A DNA stretch of 52,959 nt, taken from contig SHXD01000017.1 of assembly GCA_009693505.1 (NCBI GenBank), positions 1 through 52,959 on the forward strand, written 5' to 3'. Under the pieces are notes generated by a model. It made no database searches. It saw only the letters and a program-made list of their open reading frames with translations, and had not been told where the DNA came from. The first letter of the stretch is position 1; each line of letters opens with the position of its first letter. The translations under genes were made by a program, and so were the position numbers. This DNA is from Limnohabitans sp. (GTDB lineage Bacteria > Pseudomonadota > Gammaproteobacteria > Burkholderiales > Burkholderiaceae_C). Positions 8,694 to 17,405 of the stretch are shown here, in pieces.

Positions 8694-9689
8694 ATGAATT
8701 TTGCATTGACCCCGCGTTGGAAGAATTTTTTCCAAATTTCCCTTGTTGTGCTAAGTGCTTGTGGCTTGTTTCAAGCCCAGGCTCAAGCCCAAGCCTTTCC
8801 CAACAAACCTGTCAAACTGGTTGTCACTTATCCGCCAGGCGGAAGTTCAGACCTCATGGCGCGCATCATGGGCCAAAAGCTTAGCGAGGTTTGGGGTCAG
8901 CCTGTCATTATTGAAAGCAAACCTGGTGCGGCCGGCTCTATCGGCATGGAATTCACAGCCCGTCAACCTGCAGATGGTTACACCTTTGTGGTTGGCAACT
9001 TGGGCCCTGCTTCTGTCAACCCCCTCATTACCAAAGTGCCCTACAGCATGGAAAAGGATTTCATTGCTGTTTCCCTGACTGCCACAGGCCCCAACATCTT
9101 GGCAGTTCCCGCAGCCTCCCCCTTTAAAAACTTAAACGATCTTTTGGTGGCAGCACGCAACAAGCCAGGCTCTTTGAATTTCGGCACCAGTGGCCCTGGC
9201 AGCATGTCGCACTTGGGCGGTGAGCTCATCATGCGACAAGCCAATGTCAAAATGGTTGGCGTTCCCTACAAAGGCGGCGGATTGGCTGTGAATGATTTGT
9301 TGGCTGGCCAAATTGACATGATGGTCTCCGACGCATTGCCAGTCAGCCAGCACATCAAAACGGGTAGATTGCGTGCGCTGGCCATTACCAGCGGCAAGCG
9401 ATCACCTTTGTCACCAGAGATTCCCACGTTTGCCGAAGCAGGCTTGCCAGGTTTGGTAGCCGTCAATTGGTGGGGCGTGTTCTTGCCTGCCGGCACCCCA
9501 AAACCTGTAGTTGATGCCTATTACAGTGCGCTGGTCAAAATCATGGCCAACCCCGATTTGAAAGAAAGATTTGCAGGTTTGGGCGTAGAAGCCATGGCCA
9601 CCACACAAGATGAATTCAAAGCGTTCTTGGCGGACGAGAAAACCAAATATGCCAAACTGATTGCCGACAATAACATCAAAGCTGAATAA
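8694..9689 (+). CDS. Bug-family tripartite tricarboxylate transporter (TctC-like) periplasmic receptor
   Basis: 331 aa with a signal peptide (hydrophobic residues about 12-28, Ala/Gln-rich end before FPNKPVKL). The ligand-loop signature YPPGGSSDLMARIMGQ, 'SKPGAAGSIGME' and 'ADGYTF' define the Bug/TctC family of carboxylate-binding receptors. The start has a good ribosome site (AGGAGA, 8684-8689). It is divergent from the LVIVD-CobW operon and followed by the VOC and DUF1330 genes, so it may bind the substrate of one of those pathways. No TctAB permease is present in the window. Confidence 0.93.
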   Translation: MNFALTPRWKNFFQISLVVLSACGLFQAQAQAQAFPNKPVKLVVTYPPGGSSDLMARIMGQKLSEVWGQPVIIESKPGAAGSIGMEFTARQPADGYTFVVGNLGPASVNPLITKVPYSMEKDFIAVSLTATGPNILAVPAASPFKNLNDLLVAARNKPGSLNFGTSGPGSMSHLGGELIMRQANVKMVGVPYKGGGLAVNDLLAGQIDMMVSDALPVSQHIKTGRLRALAITSGKRSPLSPEIPTFAEAGLPGLVAVNWWGVFLPAGTPKPVVDAYYSALVKIMANPDLKERFAGLGVEAMATTQDEFKAFLADEKTKYAKLIADNNIKAE

Positions 9690-9705
9690 ACAAGAGGAGA
9701 CTCAA

Positions 9706-10215
9706 TTGGGCCTTAAATTTCTTGAACATTTGCTCATCCTGACGGACGGTCCTGAAGGAACTCGAGATTGGTTTGTTCAAAATTTAGGGTTCCGAAATGG
9801 CTTCCACCCTGAATTTGGGTTTCCCGTTTATTGGCTCTACATTGGTGATTAAGATGTGCTTCACATTGGCAAAGCCCGTCACTCAGAACATCAAAACACC
9901 TATCTCAAAACACCCACCGACGGAGAAAACGACTACGCCGCGGCGGGCACCATGGGTTCAGGCCGAATTGATCGCCTATGTCTCAACTGCGATGGCTTGA
10001 GCGAATTCATTGATCGACTCACATGCAACGGCGTGCCGTTCAGTGAACGCAAAGCCCATAACTCCCACCTCTATCAGCTGTTTATGCGCGAGCCTATCAA
10101 TGGCATCAAGGTAGAACTCAACTTCTCATGGGAGGAAGCCGTTCAAATGGGACGTGTGCCTTCTTACACCGATGAAGGGGAAAATTTGAAGGTCTCATCA
10201 CCGGCCAGCAAATGA
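9706..10215 (+). pseudogene. VOC (glyoxalase-fold) family gene interrupted by an in-frame TAA stop
   Basis: From a TTG at 9706, placed 5 nt after a strong AGAGGAGA site (9693-9700), the frame reads LGLKFLEHLLILTDGPEG up to YWLYIGD, then TAA at 9850-9852, and continues in the same frame with DVLHIGKARHSEHQ to a stop at 10213-10215. Together the halves give a normal-length (about 169-aa) vicinal-oxygen-chelate protein; the three likely metal ligands (H of LEHL, H of LHIG, E of KVELNF) are split by the stop. A GTG at 9856 could restart the second half but no good ribosome site precedes it. Sequencing error is the main alternative. Confidence 0.75.
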
Positions 10216-10259
10216 TCACCGCCTAAAGAGATATCGCCTTAAATTTGATTGGAAATACT

Positions 10260-10562
10260 GTGCCCGCTTATTGGATTTCGCGTTGCATCATCAACGACCC
10301 CGTGGTGTATAAACGGTACACCGATCAGGTGCCAGACATCATTGCCAAATACGGCGCCAAGGTATTGGCCCGAGGTGGCCATTTCCAAATTATGGAAGGT
10401 CCTGAAGTTTTCAAGCGTTTTGTGGTCGTTGAATTTCCAACTTTTGCTTCAGCCGTTGAATGCTTTCAATCTGACGCCTACAAAGCCGCAGCGTCACACC
10501 GAAGAAACGGTGGCAGCATTGTTGAAAATGTCATTGCTGAAGGTGCAGAAATTCCAAGCTAG
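10260..10562 (+). CDS. DUF1330 family protein
   Basis: A 100-aa protein beginning MPAYWISRCIINDP if the GTG at 10260 is used; this matches the usual 'MpAYwi...v.Dpe.Y..Y' start of DUF1330 proteins and is preceded by GGAAA. A TTG at 10245 is the alternative. The rest follows the family pattern: 'VPDIIAKYGAKVLARGG', 'VVVEFPTFASAVECFQSDAY'. DUF1330 proteins are small dimeric ferredoxin-like folds of unknown biochemical role, often in catabolic operons. It follows the broken VOC gene by 44 nt. Confidence 0.8.
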   Translation: MPAYWISRCIINDPVVYKRYTDQVPDIIAKYGAKVLARGGHFQIMEGPEVFKRFVVVEFPTFASAVECFQSDAYKAAASHRRNGGSIVENVIAEGAEIPS

Positions 10563-10564
10563 TG

Positions 10565-11239
10565 TCAAACCAGCTTGTCAAGGGCTTCCTCAACCCACTT
10601 GCGGTCCCAGGTGCCCGCCATAATTTCTTTTTCCCATTGCTGCTCTAAAGCATGCTTGGCTTTGGCCAATTTCAAAATTTCAGCCACCTCACTGATGGGC
10701 ACCACCAACACGCCATCGGGGTCACCAATGAGCAAATCACCTGGCGCAATGGACAAACCGCCACAAGCGATGGGATAACCAATCTCACCTGGCCCGCTTT
10801 TAAACGGGCCGTTGGGCGTGGCACCACGAGCCACCACTGGAAAATCGACTTTGGCCAATTCCTCCACATCGCGAATGGCACCGTCGATGATGATGGCTTC
10901 TATGCCGCGCGTCTTGGCATAACTGGACATCATGGCGCCAATGATGGCTGTGTTCATGGCGCCACCTGCATCTACCACCACCACATCACCCGGTTGAGCT
11001 TTCTCTAGAGCTTGGTGCAATAGCAGATTGTCACCAGGGCGAACACGAACTGTTAAAGCCGGCCCTGCAAATCGCTTGAGTCGCCCATATTGATGAAAGT
11101 CTGCAGTAAAGGCCTGTAAACGATTGGCCACATCGCCCACCACGGCCACCGGAATAGACCGGGCTTGTTCTACCAGCGCTGAATCAACTCGCTTGAAATC
11201 TAGATGAATGCGCAAACCAAGATGTTGTAACTGTTTCAT
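10565..11239 (-). CDS. RraA-family aldolase-like protein (possible 4-carboxy-4-hydroxy-2-oxoadipate aldolase)
   Basis: The 224-aa protein has the RraA/HMG-CHA aldolase fold: 'VAVVGDVANR', 'GPALTVRVRPGDNLLLHQAL', 'GDVVVVDAGG' and the catalytic-site Arg-Asp pair R123-D124 in IIIDGAIRDVEEL. Class II HMG/CHA aldolases use these with Mg or Mn to release pyruvate. The start at 11239 follows GGGGAAAA; a longer open frame runs into the upstream gene. Its partner upstream is a LigJ-like 4-oxalomesaconate hydratase whose product, 4-carboxy-4-hydroxy-2-oxoadipate, is exactly an RraA-type aldolase substrate, so a LigK-like role is the best guess. The RNase E inhibitor RraA is the main alternative for the family. 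Confidence 0.82.
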   Translation of the reverse strand: MKQLQHLGLRIHLDFKRVDSALVEQARSIPVAVVGDVANRLQAFTADFHQYGRLKRFAGPALTVRVRPGDNLLLHQALEKAQPGDVVVVDAGGAMNTAIIGAMMSSYAKTRGIEAIIIDGAIRDVEELAKVDFPVVARGATPNGPFKSGPGEIGYPIACGGLSIAPGDLLIGDPDGVLVVPISEVAEILKLAKAKHALEQQWEKEIMAGTWDRKWVEEALDKLV

Positions 11240-11277
11240 TTTTTCCCCAGAAAGTGATTGTGCAATAGGCAGATGGT

Positions 11278-12315
11278 TCAAAAATGGCCCACACATTTTG
11301 GATGCGCGCGCAAGCGCGAGTAAACACCCAAAGCATTGGTCTCATAAATCATTTGTTTTTTGACTGTTGTAGCTTCTGGTGAAGCGTCGATGTATTTTCT
11401 CGTGTCATCAAAATACTGAGAAGTAAGCGGGTCAATGCCTTGAACAGCACCCACTGTTTCAGACGCAAACAAAATATTTTCAGCGGGCAATACGCGCAGC
11501 AACAAATCAATGCCGGCCTGATGGTAAACACAAGTGTCAAAGAAGACATTGCCCAATACCTTTTGTTCAAGCGGCTCTAAACCGCGGTCTTGCGCAATGC
11601 CCCTGTATCGACCCCAGTGATAGGGCACAGCACCGCCACCATGCGGAATGATGAACTTCAAAGTTGGAAAGTCTTTGAAAATATCAGAGGTCATGAATTG
11701 AACAAATGCCGTTGTGTCGCCATTGATGTAATGGGTGGCCACAGGATCAAAATGCGGGTTGCAAGAGCCACTCACATGAATCATGGCAGGCACATCGAGT
11801 TCAACCAATTTTTCGTAAAGCGCATACCACCACTTTCGATCTGAGAGCGGCGGGTCGGTCCAGCGTCCGCCACTGGGGTCGGGATTCAAATTGGCACCAA
11901 TGAAGCCGAGCTCAAGAATGCAGCGCTCTAACTCTTCAAAAACGCGCGGTCCTGGTGCAACACCAGAAGCTTGAGGCAGTTGGCAAACGCCTATGAAATG
12001 ATCGGGGTAAAGCTGACATACCCGATGCACCAAGTCGTTGTTGTAGCGTGCCCATTGCACATTGGTGTCTTCGTTGCCAAAGTGATGGTCCATGCCCACT
12101 GCGCGTGGCGAGAAGATGGTTAAGTCGACACCTCGCTCTTGCATCTTTCGAAGCTGATTGGCTGAAATGCCGGCTCGAATTTCATCGTCACTGACATCCG
12201 GTGGTACCAAGTTTGGCGTGAGCCCCGTTCGGTTGTATTCGGCAATTTGCTGAAGGCGAAATTCGGCCACTTGCGGTGGCGTTGTCGTGAAATGGCCGTG
12301 GCAATCGATGATCAT
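11278..12315 (-). CDS. ligJ: LigJ-like 4-oxalomesaconate hydratase (amidohydrolase family)
   Basis: 345 aa, starting MIIDCHGH with the metal-binding HxH at residues 6-8. Long stretches recall LigJ of the protocatechuate 4,5-cleavage pathway: 'RGVDLTIFSPRA', 'GFIGANLNPDPSGG', 'VPAMIHVSGSCNP', 'IIPHGGGAVPYHWGR', 'FFDTCVYHQ', 'GAVQGIDP'. LigJ hydrates 4-oxalomesaconate to 4-carboxy-4-hydroxy-2-oxoadipate in the cytoplasm. The Bug receptor stop lies 1 nt upstream and the RraA-type aldolase follows, forming a lower-pathway module that would yield pyruvate and oxaloacetate. Upper-pathway genes (LigAB, LigC, LigI) are not in this window. Confidence 0.82.
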   Translation of the reverse strand: MIIDCHGHFTTTPPQVAEFRLQQIAEYNRTGLTPNLVPPDVSDDEIRAGISANQLRKMQERGVDLTIFSPRAVGMDHHFGNEDTNVQWARYNNDLVHRVCQLYPDHFIGVCQLPQASGVAPGPRVFEELERCILELGFIGANLNPDPSGGRWTDPPLSDRKWWYALYEKLVELDVPAMIHVSGSCNPHFDPVATHYINGDTTAFVQFMTSDIFKDFPTLKFIIPHGGGAVPYHWGRYRGIAQDRGLEPLEQKVLGNVFFDTCVYHQAGIDLLLRVLPAENILFASETVGAVQGIDPLTSQYFDDTRKYIDASPEATTVKKQMIYETNALGVYSRLRAHPKCVGHF

Positions 12316-12316
12316 C

Positions 12317-13297
12317 TTAGGCTTGGAAATCTAGCTTAACTTTTGACAAAAAGTCTTTCATGAACTTCACTTCTTCGTTCATTCGCGCTACCGTTTCGGC
12401 GCGCGATAATTTCAAGGGTTCTAGGCCATTGCCAACCAATTTATTGGCAATGGCGGCACTGTTGACCGTTGCATTGATGGAAGCATTCATGGCATTGAGA
12501 ACATCTGGGGGTGTATTGGATGGAGCCCAAATGCCAATCCAAGATGGAATGGAGGCACCCTTGAAGACATCCACCAGCGATGGAATGCTTGGCAAACTTT
12601 TCACAGTTGTGGGCTGTGCAATGGCAATCCACTTCAACTTGCCAGCTGCAACCATGGGCCCACCCACTGGAATGGTTGTGAAAACGGCATCCAAGTGGCC
12701 CCCAGCCGCATCAATGATCATGGGTGCGCCGCCTTTATAGGGCACCATGGTCGCATCTAAGCCTGCAGACCTTTCCAACAAAAGCGCTGCCAAATGGTGA
12801 GGCGAACCGACGCCTGCAAGTCCAATGCGAAGTCGCTGTCCAGGCGATTTAGCTTTCGCTAAAAATTGATCCAAATTGTTCACGCCAAGTTGAGATGAAA
12901 CGGCTAACACCAGAATCATGTCGGCCACAGCAGCCACAGGAACCAAATCCTTCAGCGCATCGGCTGACTTAGAAGCCAATTGCGGCACCATGGGGTTGGT
13001 GGAAAAAATTGAATTGGCAAAGACACCGTAGTTGCTTGAATCTGCAGATTGCTTGGCCACAAACTCCATGGCAATGTTGCCGGCAGCGCCTGCTTTGTTT
13101 TCAACCAAGACACCGCCCCCACTCAATTGAAGCCCTTCGGCAACGGTTCTGGCGGCAAAGTCTACAACACCCCCAGCCGGATAGCTCACAATGAAACGCG
13201 TTTGTTTTGCGCCGAAGGCTTGTGAGTGGGCTAACCCAGGCAAGCCGAAGCTGGCCAAGCCAACACCCACGGAAGAAATGACTTGCCTTCTGTCCAT
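12317..13297 (-). CDS. Bug-family (TctC-like) periplasmic receptor
   Basis: 326 aa from the ATG at 13297, giving MDRRQVISSVGVGL with a twin-arginine-like start and an Ala end before FGAKQTRF; an ATG four codons upstream (13309) is possible. Bug motifs: SYPAGGVVDFAARTV, 'ENKAGAAGNIAME', 'LAGVGSPHHLAA', 'YKGGAPMI'. The usual DGYTL loop is replaced by SSNYGVF, so ligand contacts may differ. It is translated together with ligJ (1 nt gap), which suggests that it captures an acid feeding the 4-oxalomesaconate route. Divergent from the next Bug gene. Confidence 0.9.
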   Translation of the reverse strand: MDRRQVISSVGVGLASFGLPGLAHSQAFGAKQTRFIVSYPAGGVVDFAARTVAEGLQLSGGGVLVENKAGAAGNIAMEFVAKQSADSSNYGVFANSIFSTNPMVPQLASKSADALKDLVPVAAVADMILVLAVSSQLGVNNLDQFLAKAKSPGQRLRIGLAGVGSPHHLAALLLERSAGLDATMVPYKGGAPMIIDAAGGHLDAVFTTIPVGGPMVAAGKLKWIAIAQPTTVKSLPSIPSLVDVFKGASIPSWIGIWAPSNTPPDVLNAMNASINATVNSAAIANKLVGNGLEPLKLSRAETVARMNEEVKFMKDFLSKVKLDFQA

Positions 13298-13452
13298 GAT
13301 GGTCTCCATTTATTTGAGATTTCTGATGCAAATAAATATACGACGCTAATGCCTTTGTCACAACCTAGGGTATTCATTAGCCGTGAAATTAAAGACACTG
13401 ATAACCTAGAGCCTCTGTACTTTCTTTAAACCTCACACTTGAAAGAATCAGC

Positions 13453-14439
13453 ATGTTCAAACTTCCAAAGTTTTCAAAATGGGCCGCTTTGTGGGTTACA
13501 GCGGCTTCTTGTTTGACCCCCACCTTTTCGCACGCCGCTTGGCCTTCAGACCAACCCATCAACATGATTCTTGCCTATGCGCCAGGGGGCGGCACCGACA
13601 TTGTGGCCAGGCAGTTGGTTCCATTTCTTGAAAAAGCCTTAGGCGGTGGTGCTCGTTTCAGTGTCATCAACAAAGCAGGCGCAGGCGGCGACATTGGTTT
13701 TGGTGCTATTGCTGCGTCCGCTCCCGATGGCTACACCATCGGATTTATCAATACGCCACCTGTGATTACCATTCCCATTGAACGCAAAACAACTTGGAAT
13801 CTGAACAGCTTTGAATTGTTAGGCAATGTTGTCGATGACCCAGGTACCTTTTGTGTTCACAACGACAGCCCTATCAAGTCGCTGGCAGAGTTAGCTGCTT
13901 ATGCCAAAGCCAATCCAGGCGTCGCATCTGTTGGCACCACTGGCGTTGGCTCAGATGACCATCTGGCCATGTTGATGTTTGAAAAATCAGCTGGCGTCAA
14001 AATGACCCATGTGCCTTTCAAGGGTTCTGGCGAAACCAGAACCGCCATCATTGGAAAGCACATTACTGTGGCCGCCATCAACGTGGGCGAGGCCCTGCAA
14101 TACCTGAAAGGCGGGTCCCCTTTGCGCTGCTTAGGTCAAATGACACCAGCACGGATTTCGATGGCCCCAGACTGGCCCACTTTCCGAGAGCAAGGTTATC
14201 AATTTGACATGGCCTCTTTGCGCGGGGTTGTAGCTCCCAAAGGACTGCCGCCTGCAGTGCGCGACAGGCTGGTACAAGCCTTGGACAAAGCCATCAGTGA
14301 CCCCGCTTTCAAACTGGCTGCTGAACGAGCGTTCGCCCCTATTCGGTTTTTAGCCCCCCCAGCCTACGATGCAGAATTGCGCGCAGGAGACACCTTGTTT
14401 CGGCAACTTTGGAAAGACATGCCTTGGACGGATAAGTAA
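13453..14439 (+). CDS. Bug-family (TctC-like) periplasmic receptor
   Basis: 328 aa with a signal peptide ending near THFSHA-type sequence (PTFSHA before AWPSDQP). Signature loops are YAPGGGTDIVARQL, 'NKAGAGGDIGFG', 'PDGYTIGF' and 'VPFKGSGETRTA'. It is followed 13 nt later by a D-aminoacylase-like gene, so an N-acylated amino acid or related carboxylate is a reasonable ligand guess. It is divergent from the receptor at 12317-13297; the 150-nt gap between them holds two copies of AACCTAG 41 nt apart (13362 and 13403). Confidence 0.92.
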   Translation: MFKLPKFSKWAALWVTAASCLTPTFSHAAWPSDQPINMILAYAPGGGTDIVARQLVPFLEKALGGGARFSVINKAGAGGDIGFGAIAASAPDGYTIGFINTPPVITIPIERKTTWNLNSFELLGNVVDDPGTFCVHNDSPIKSLAELAAYAKANPGVASVGTTGVGSDDHLAMLMFEKSAGVKMTHVPFKGSGETRTAIIGKHITVAAINVGEALQYLKGGSPLRCLGQMTPARISMAPDWPTFREQGYQFDMASLRGVVAPKGLPPAVRDRLVQALDKAISDPAFKLAAERAFAPIRFLAPPAYDAELRAGDTLFRQLWKDMPWTDK

Positions 14440-14452
14440 ATAGAGGTCAGAC

Positions 14453-16162
14453 ATGCACGATTTAATCATTCGCGGCGGAACAGTTGTAGACGGTACTGGC
14501 AAAGCCTCTTTGACGGCAGATGTCGCTGTCAAAGACGGCCTTGTGGTTGAAGTTGGCAAAATAACTGAGCAAGCCAAAAGAACCATGGACGCAGAAGGCC
14601 TGTTGGTCACGCCTGGCTGGGTTGATATCCACACGCATTACGACGGCCAGGTCAGCTGGGATCCCTACATGTCGCCCTCTTCTTGGCATGGTGTCACCAC
14701 CGCAGTCATGGGCAATTGTGGCGTTGGCTTTGCGCCTGCCCACACCCATCAACGAGAGTGGATGATGGAGCTCATGGAAGGCGTGGAAGATATCCCCGGC
14801 GCGGTTCTTTCTGAAGGCGTGAAGTGGGAATGGGAGTCCTTTCCTGAGTACCTTGATGCCGTGGCCAAGACGCCCAGAATCATGGACATTGGCGCTCAAA
14901 TTCCGCATGGCGCATTGCGCGTTTTTGTCATGGGTGAACGAGGTGCCAATCGAGAAGTTGCCACCCCAGATGACATTCGATCAATGGCCGCCTTGGCCAA
15001 AGAAGCCATTTCGGCCGGCGCTCTTGGCTTCACCTCCTCCAGAACATTTGTTCACAGAACAAAACGCGGCGCTGCTGTTCCAACCCTGGGTGCCGATGCG
15101 CAGGAGTTAATTACCATTGCGCGTGCCATTGGTGAAACAGGCAAAGGCGTTTTGCAACTCATCTCCGATTGGGACGACATCGATGCTGAATTCAATTTAG
15201 TTCGCGACGTCACACGCGCCAGCGGGCGTCCCCTGTCTTACACTCTTTTGCAACATGACTTTTTGCCAGAGCGTTGGCGCGAACTCTTAAGGCGAACCGA
15301 TGTGGCCAGAAGCGAAGGTATGGACATCAAGGCCCAAGTTGCCTGCCGCGGCATTGGCATGATTCATGGCCTGGAATGCTCTATGCAGCCCTTTTTTCTA
15401 ACTGCCTCCTACCAAAACGTAGCGCATCTTACGTTGGCTGAAAGAGTCCGTGAATTAAAAAACCCATTGCTTCGAGAACGAATCTTAAGAGAAGCATTGG
15501 TTGCCCCTGACAATCGCCGATTGGAAAGCATCACACAACACTTTCACAAGTACTTTCCCATCTATCAAAGCGCCAATTACGAGCCGCAACTAGAAGACAG
15601 TATTTCAGGCATTGCGGCGCTGCAAGGCTTGCCAGTTGCTGAAGTAGCCTACGACATGATGCTGCAAGACGAGGGTCGCCAAAAGTTTTACTTCCCCTTG
15701 TACAACTACGCAGAAAATAATTTAGATGTGGTCCGCGAAATGATGACACACCCTGCCACTTTATTGGGATTGGGCGATGCTGGGGCGCATTGCGGTTATA
15801 TCTGCGACGCCAGTTATCCCACCTACCTCATCAAACACTGGGCGCGCGAAAGAACACGTGGCGCGAAACTGCCGATCGAGTTCTTAGTACACGCGCAAAC
15901 TCAGCGCAATGCTCGTGCCCTAGGCATGTTTGATCGGGGTGCATTGGTCCCAGGCATGAAAGCCGACATCAACATCATCGACTTTGAAAAATTAGACTTG
16001 ACCGCCCCTCAAGTGGTGCATGATTTGCCTGCGGGTGGCAGACGGCTTGTGCAACATGCCAAGGGCTATGTAGCCACGCTGGTCAATGGCCAAGTCGTCA
16101 TGCAAGAGGGCGAAACAACGGGCGCCCTGCCCGGTAAATTGGTTAGAAGTGCACAAGCATGA
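14453..16162 (+). CDS. N-acyl-D-amino-acid deacylase family amidohydrolase
   Basis: A 569-aa D-aminoacylase-type amidohydrolase. Visible landmarks: N-terminal beta domain MHDLIIRGGTVVDGTG, the metal HxH (H60, H62) in DIHTHYDGQ, the family's bridging Cys (C89) in GNCGVGF, and 'GLGDAGAHCGYICDAS', with the Asp of the active site. The C-terminus has the usual 'RGALVPGMKADINIIDFEKL' segment. The family hydrolyses N-acyl-D-amino acids or cyclic/ureido amides with zinc. It begins 13 nt after a Bug receptor and has a ribosome site AGAGGT. The length is longer than classical D-aminoacylase (about 480 aa) but normal for the COG3653 branch. Confidence 0.87.
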   Translation: MHDLIIRGGTVVDGTGKASLTADVAVKDGLVVEVGKITEQAKRTMDAEGLLVTPGWVDIHTHYDGQVSWDPYMSPSSWHGVTTAVMGNCGVGFAPAHTHQREWMMELMEGVEDIPGAVLSEGVKWEWESFPEYLDAVAKTPRIMDIGAQIPHGALRVFVMGERGANREVATPDDIRSMAALAKEAISAGALGFTSSRTFVHRTKRGAAVPTLGADAQELITIARAIGETGKGVLQLISDWDDIDAEFNLVRDVTRASGRPLSYTLLQHDFLPERWRELLRRTDVARSEGMDIKAQVACRGIGMIHGLECSMQPFFLTASYQNVAHLTLAERVRELKNPLLRERILREALVAPDNRRLESITQHFHKYFPIYQSANYEPQLEDSISGIAALQGLPVAEVAYDMMLQDEGRQKFYFPLYNYAENNLDVVREMMTHPATLLGLGDAGAHCGYICDASYPTYLIKHWARERTRGAKLPIEFLVHAQTQRNARALGMFDRGALVPGMKADINIIDFEKLDLTAPQVVHDLPAGGRRLVQHAKGYVATLVNGQVVMQEGETTGALPGKLVRSAQA

Positions 16163-16191
16163 CCCATTGCTTTCACGCAAGAAAGGTCTTA

Positions 16192-17319
16192 CTAGACCGC
16201 CGCATCGGCATTGATGGCAGACCCAAGTCCCAAAGATTGGTTCACACGCGGCATCACTTCGTGGGCCATCAATTCCATAGAGCGTCTGCCCAGTGCAGGG
16301 TTAACCAAGTCCATGCCGGCGTAAACAATTTCGCCGAAGGGACCGACTTGTTCGCGCATTGTCAGAATTTGCTGCACCACATCTTCCACTGTGCCGGCAA
16401 TGACCAACTCATCTAGCAATCGATCCATGGTCACATGGCTGTCGTCTTCATCCACGTGCTTTTTGAAAATGACGTGGCGCTTGGACATCATCATCTTGGT
16501 CAGCATTTGCCGATAGTAATAACGGTAGGGACTGTTGGCATCTTCGCGGCCATAGCGTTTGGCCGTAGACGCATCGTCACTCACAAAAATGGTACGTGCC
16601 ACACGCCAGTCGGCAGGGTTGGCTTTTTGCTGAACACTGTTCTTGCCTTCTTGATAATTATCCCAATGGCTATTGAGCCAATGCGACATCAAGAAATTGG
16701 CTGACATCGGATGGAAGTTGCGTTTGCCCATGGCAATCACGCCCTTCGAAAAAGGAGCGACCACAGTGCCCACAATTTCTGGGTAAGGTGTTTGATAAGG
16801 CTTCATCAAAATACCGCGACCAATTTCAGGCACCGACGTCACCTTGGTTGAAACCTTGAATCGGTTGTTTTCAAAATCAATGTTGTAGGGCGGCTCGCGC
16901 TCCCAAATGGCCAAGATCACATCAATGGCTTCTGCAAACAACTGGTTGCGGTCTTGATCCAAAATGCCCAAGGCTTCGGCATCCGATGCCAAAGCACCCG
17001 GACTGATACCAAATATGAAGCGCCCCTTTGCAAGGTGGTCAAACATGGCCGCTTGTGAGGCCAGCAAAGTAGGATGCGAATGCGACAGATTGGAAGTACC
17101 CGAGCCCAATTTGATGTTTTTGGTTTGCGCAATGAGCGTGGCCAAAAATATCAGGCTGTTTGTCACATTTTCAGCTTTGTCCGTGAGGTGCTCGCCCACA
17201 AAGGCATCGTAAAACCCCAGTTGGTCGGCATAAATGATGGTTTCGCGGTCCTCATGCAGGGTCTCGGTGGTGTCCCTCTCTAAGGGATGCAGGGGCATGG
17301 TGAAATAGCCTAGACGCAT
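16192..17319 (-). CDS. LLM class flavin-dependent monooxygenase (second copy)
   Basis: 375 aa, beginning MRLGYFTMPLHPLERD after an AGGA site; an upstream in-frame start (17382) lacks support. It shares with the LLM at 2777-3865 the 'MPLHP', 'EDRETIIYADQLGFYDAFVGEH', 'GRFIFGISPGALASDAE' and 'MKPYQTPYPEIVGTVVAPFSKGV' motifs, so the two are paralogues in one subfamily. Unlike the first copy it has no adjacent flavin reductase and would depend on a reductase elsewhere. It is divergent from an MFS carrier; a perfect 6-bp inverted repeat lies between them. Confidence 0.85.
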   Translation of the reverse strand: MRLGYFTMPLHPLERDTTETLHEDRETIIYADQLGFYDAFVGEHLTDKAENVTNSLIFLATLIAQTKNIKLGSGTSNLSHSHPTLLASQAAMFDHLAKGRFIFGISPGALASDAEALGILDQDRNQLFAEAIDVILAIWEREPPYNIDFENNRFKVSTKVTSVPEIGRGILMKPYQTPYPEIVGTVVAPFSKGVIAMGKRNFHPMSANFLMSHWLNSHWDNYQEGKNSVQQKANPADWRVARTIFVSDDASTAKRYGREDANSPYRYYYRQMLTKMMMSKRHVIFKKHVDEDDSHVTMDRLLDELVIAGTVEDVVQQILTMREQVGPFGEIVYAGMDLVNPALGRRSMELMAHEVMPRVNQSLGLGSAINADAAV

Positions 17320-17391
17320 GAGTAATTCCTGTGAATGGAAGACGAATGTGGAAATGATACAAAAGTTATAGCCTTGGACCAAGACAATTAG

Positions 17392-17405
17392 TCACAGCCC
17401 TGTGA
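17392..17405. promoter_or_regulatory. candidate operator (inverted repeat TCACAG-CC-CTGTGA)
   Basis: A perfect 6-bp inverted repeat with a 2-nt centre lies in the gap between the divergent LLM (start 17319) and MFS (start 17481) genes. Position and symmetry fit a dimeric repressor or activator site, but no regulator is encoded beside it. The half sites are in the opposite order from a CRP site. Confidence 0.35.

Noticed and set aside
16185..16198. GGTCT-TACT-AGACC hairpin near the end of the second LLM gene
   Set aside because: Only a 5-bp stem with no convincing T-run on either strand; it overlaps the stop codon and is not a credible terminator.
17392..17405. CRP-binding site at the LLM/MFS gap
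   Set aside because: The half sites are in the inverted order (TCACA before TGTGA with a 4-nt centre), unlike the CRP consensus TGTGA-N6-TCACA.
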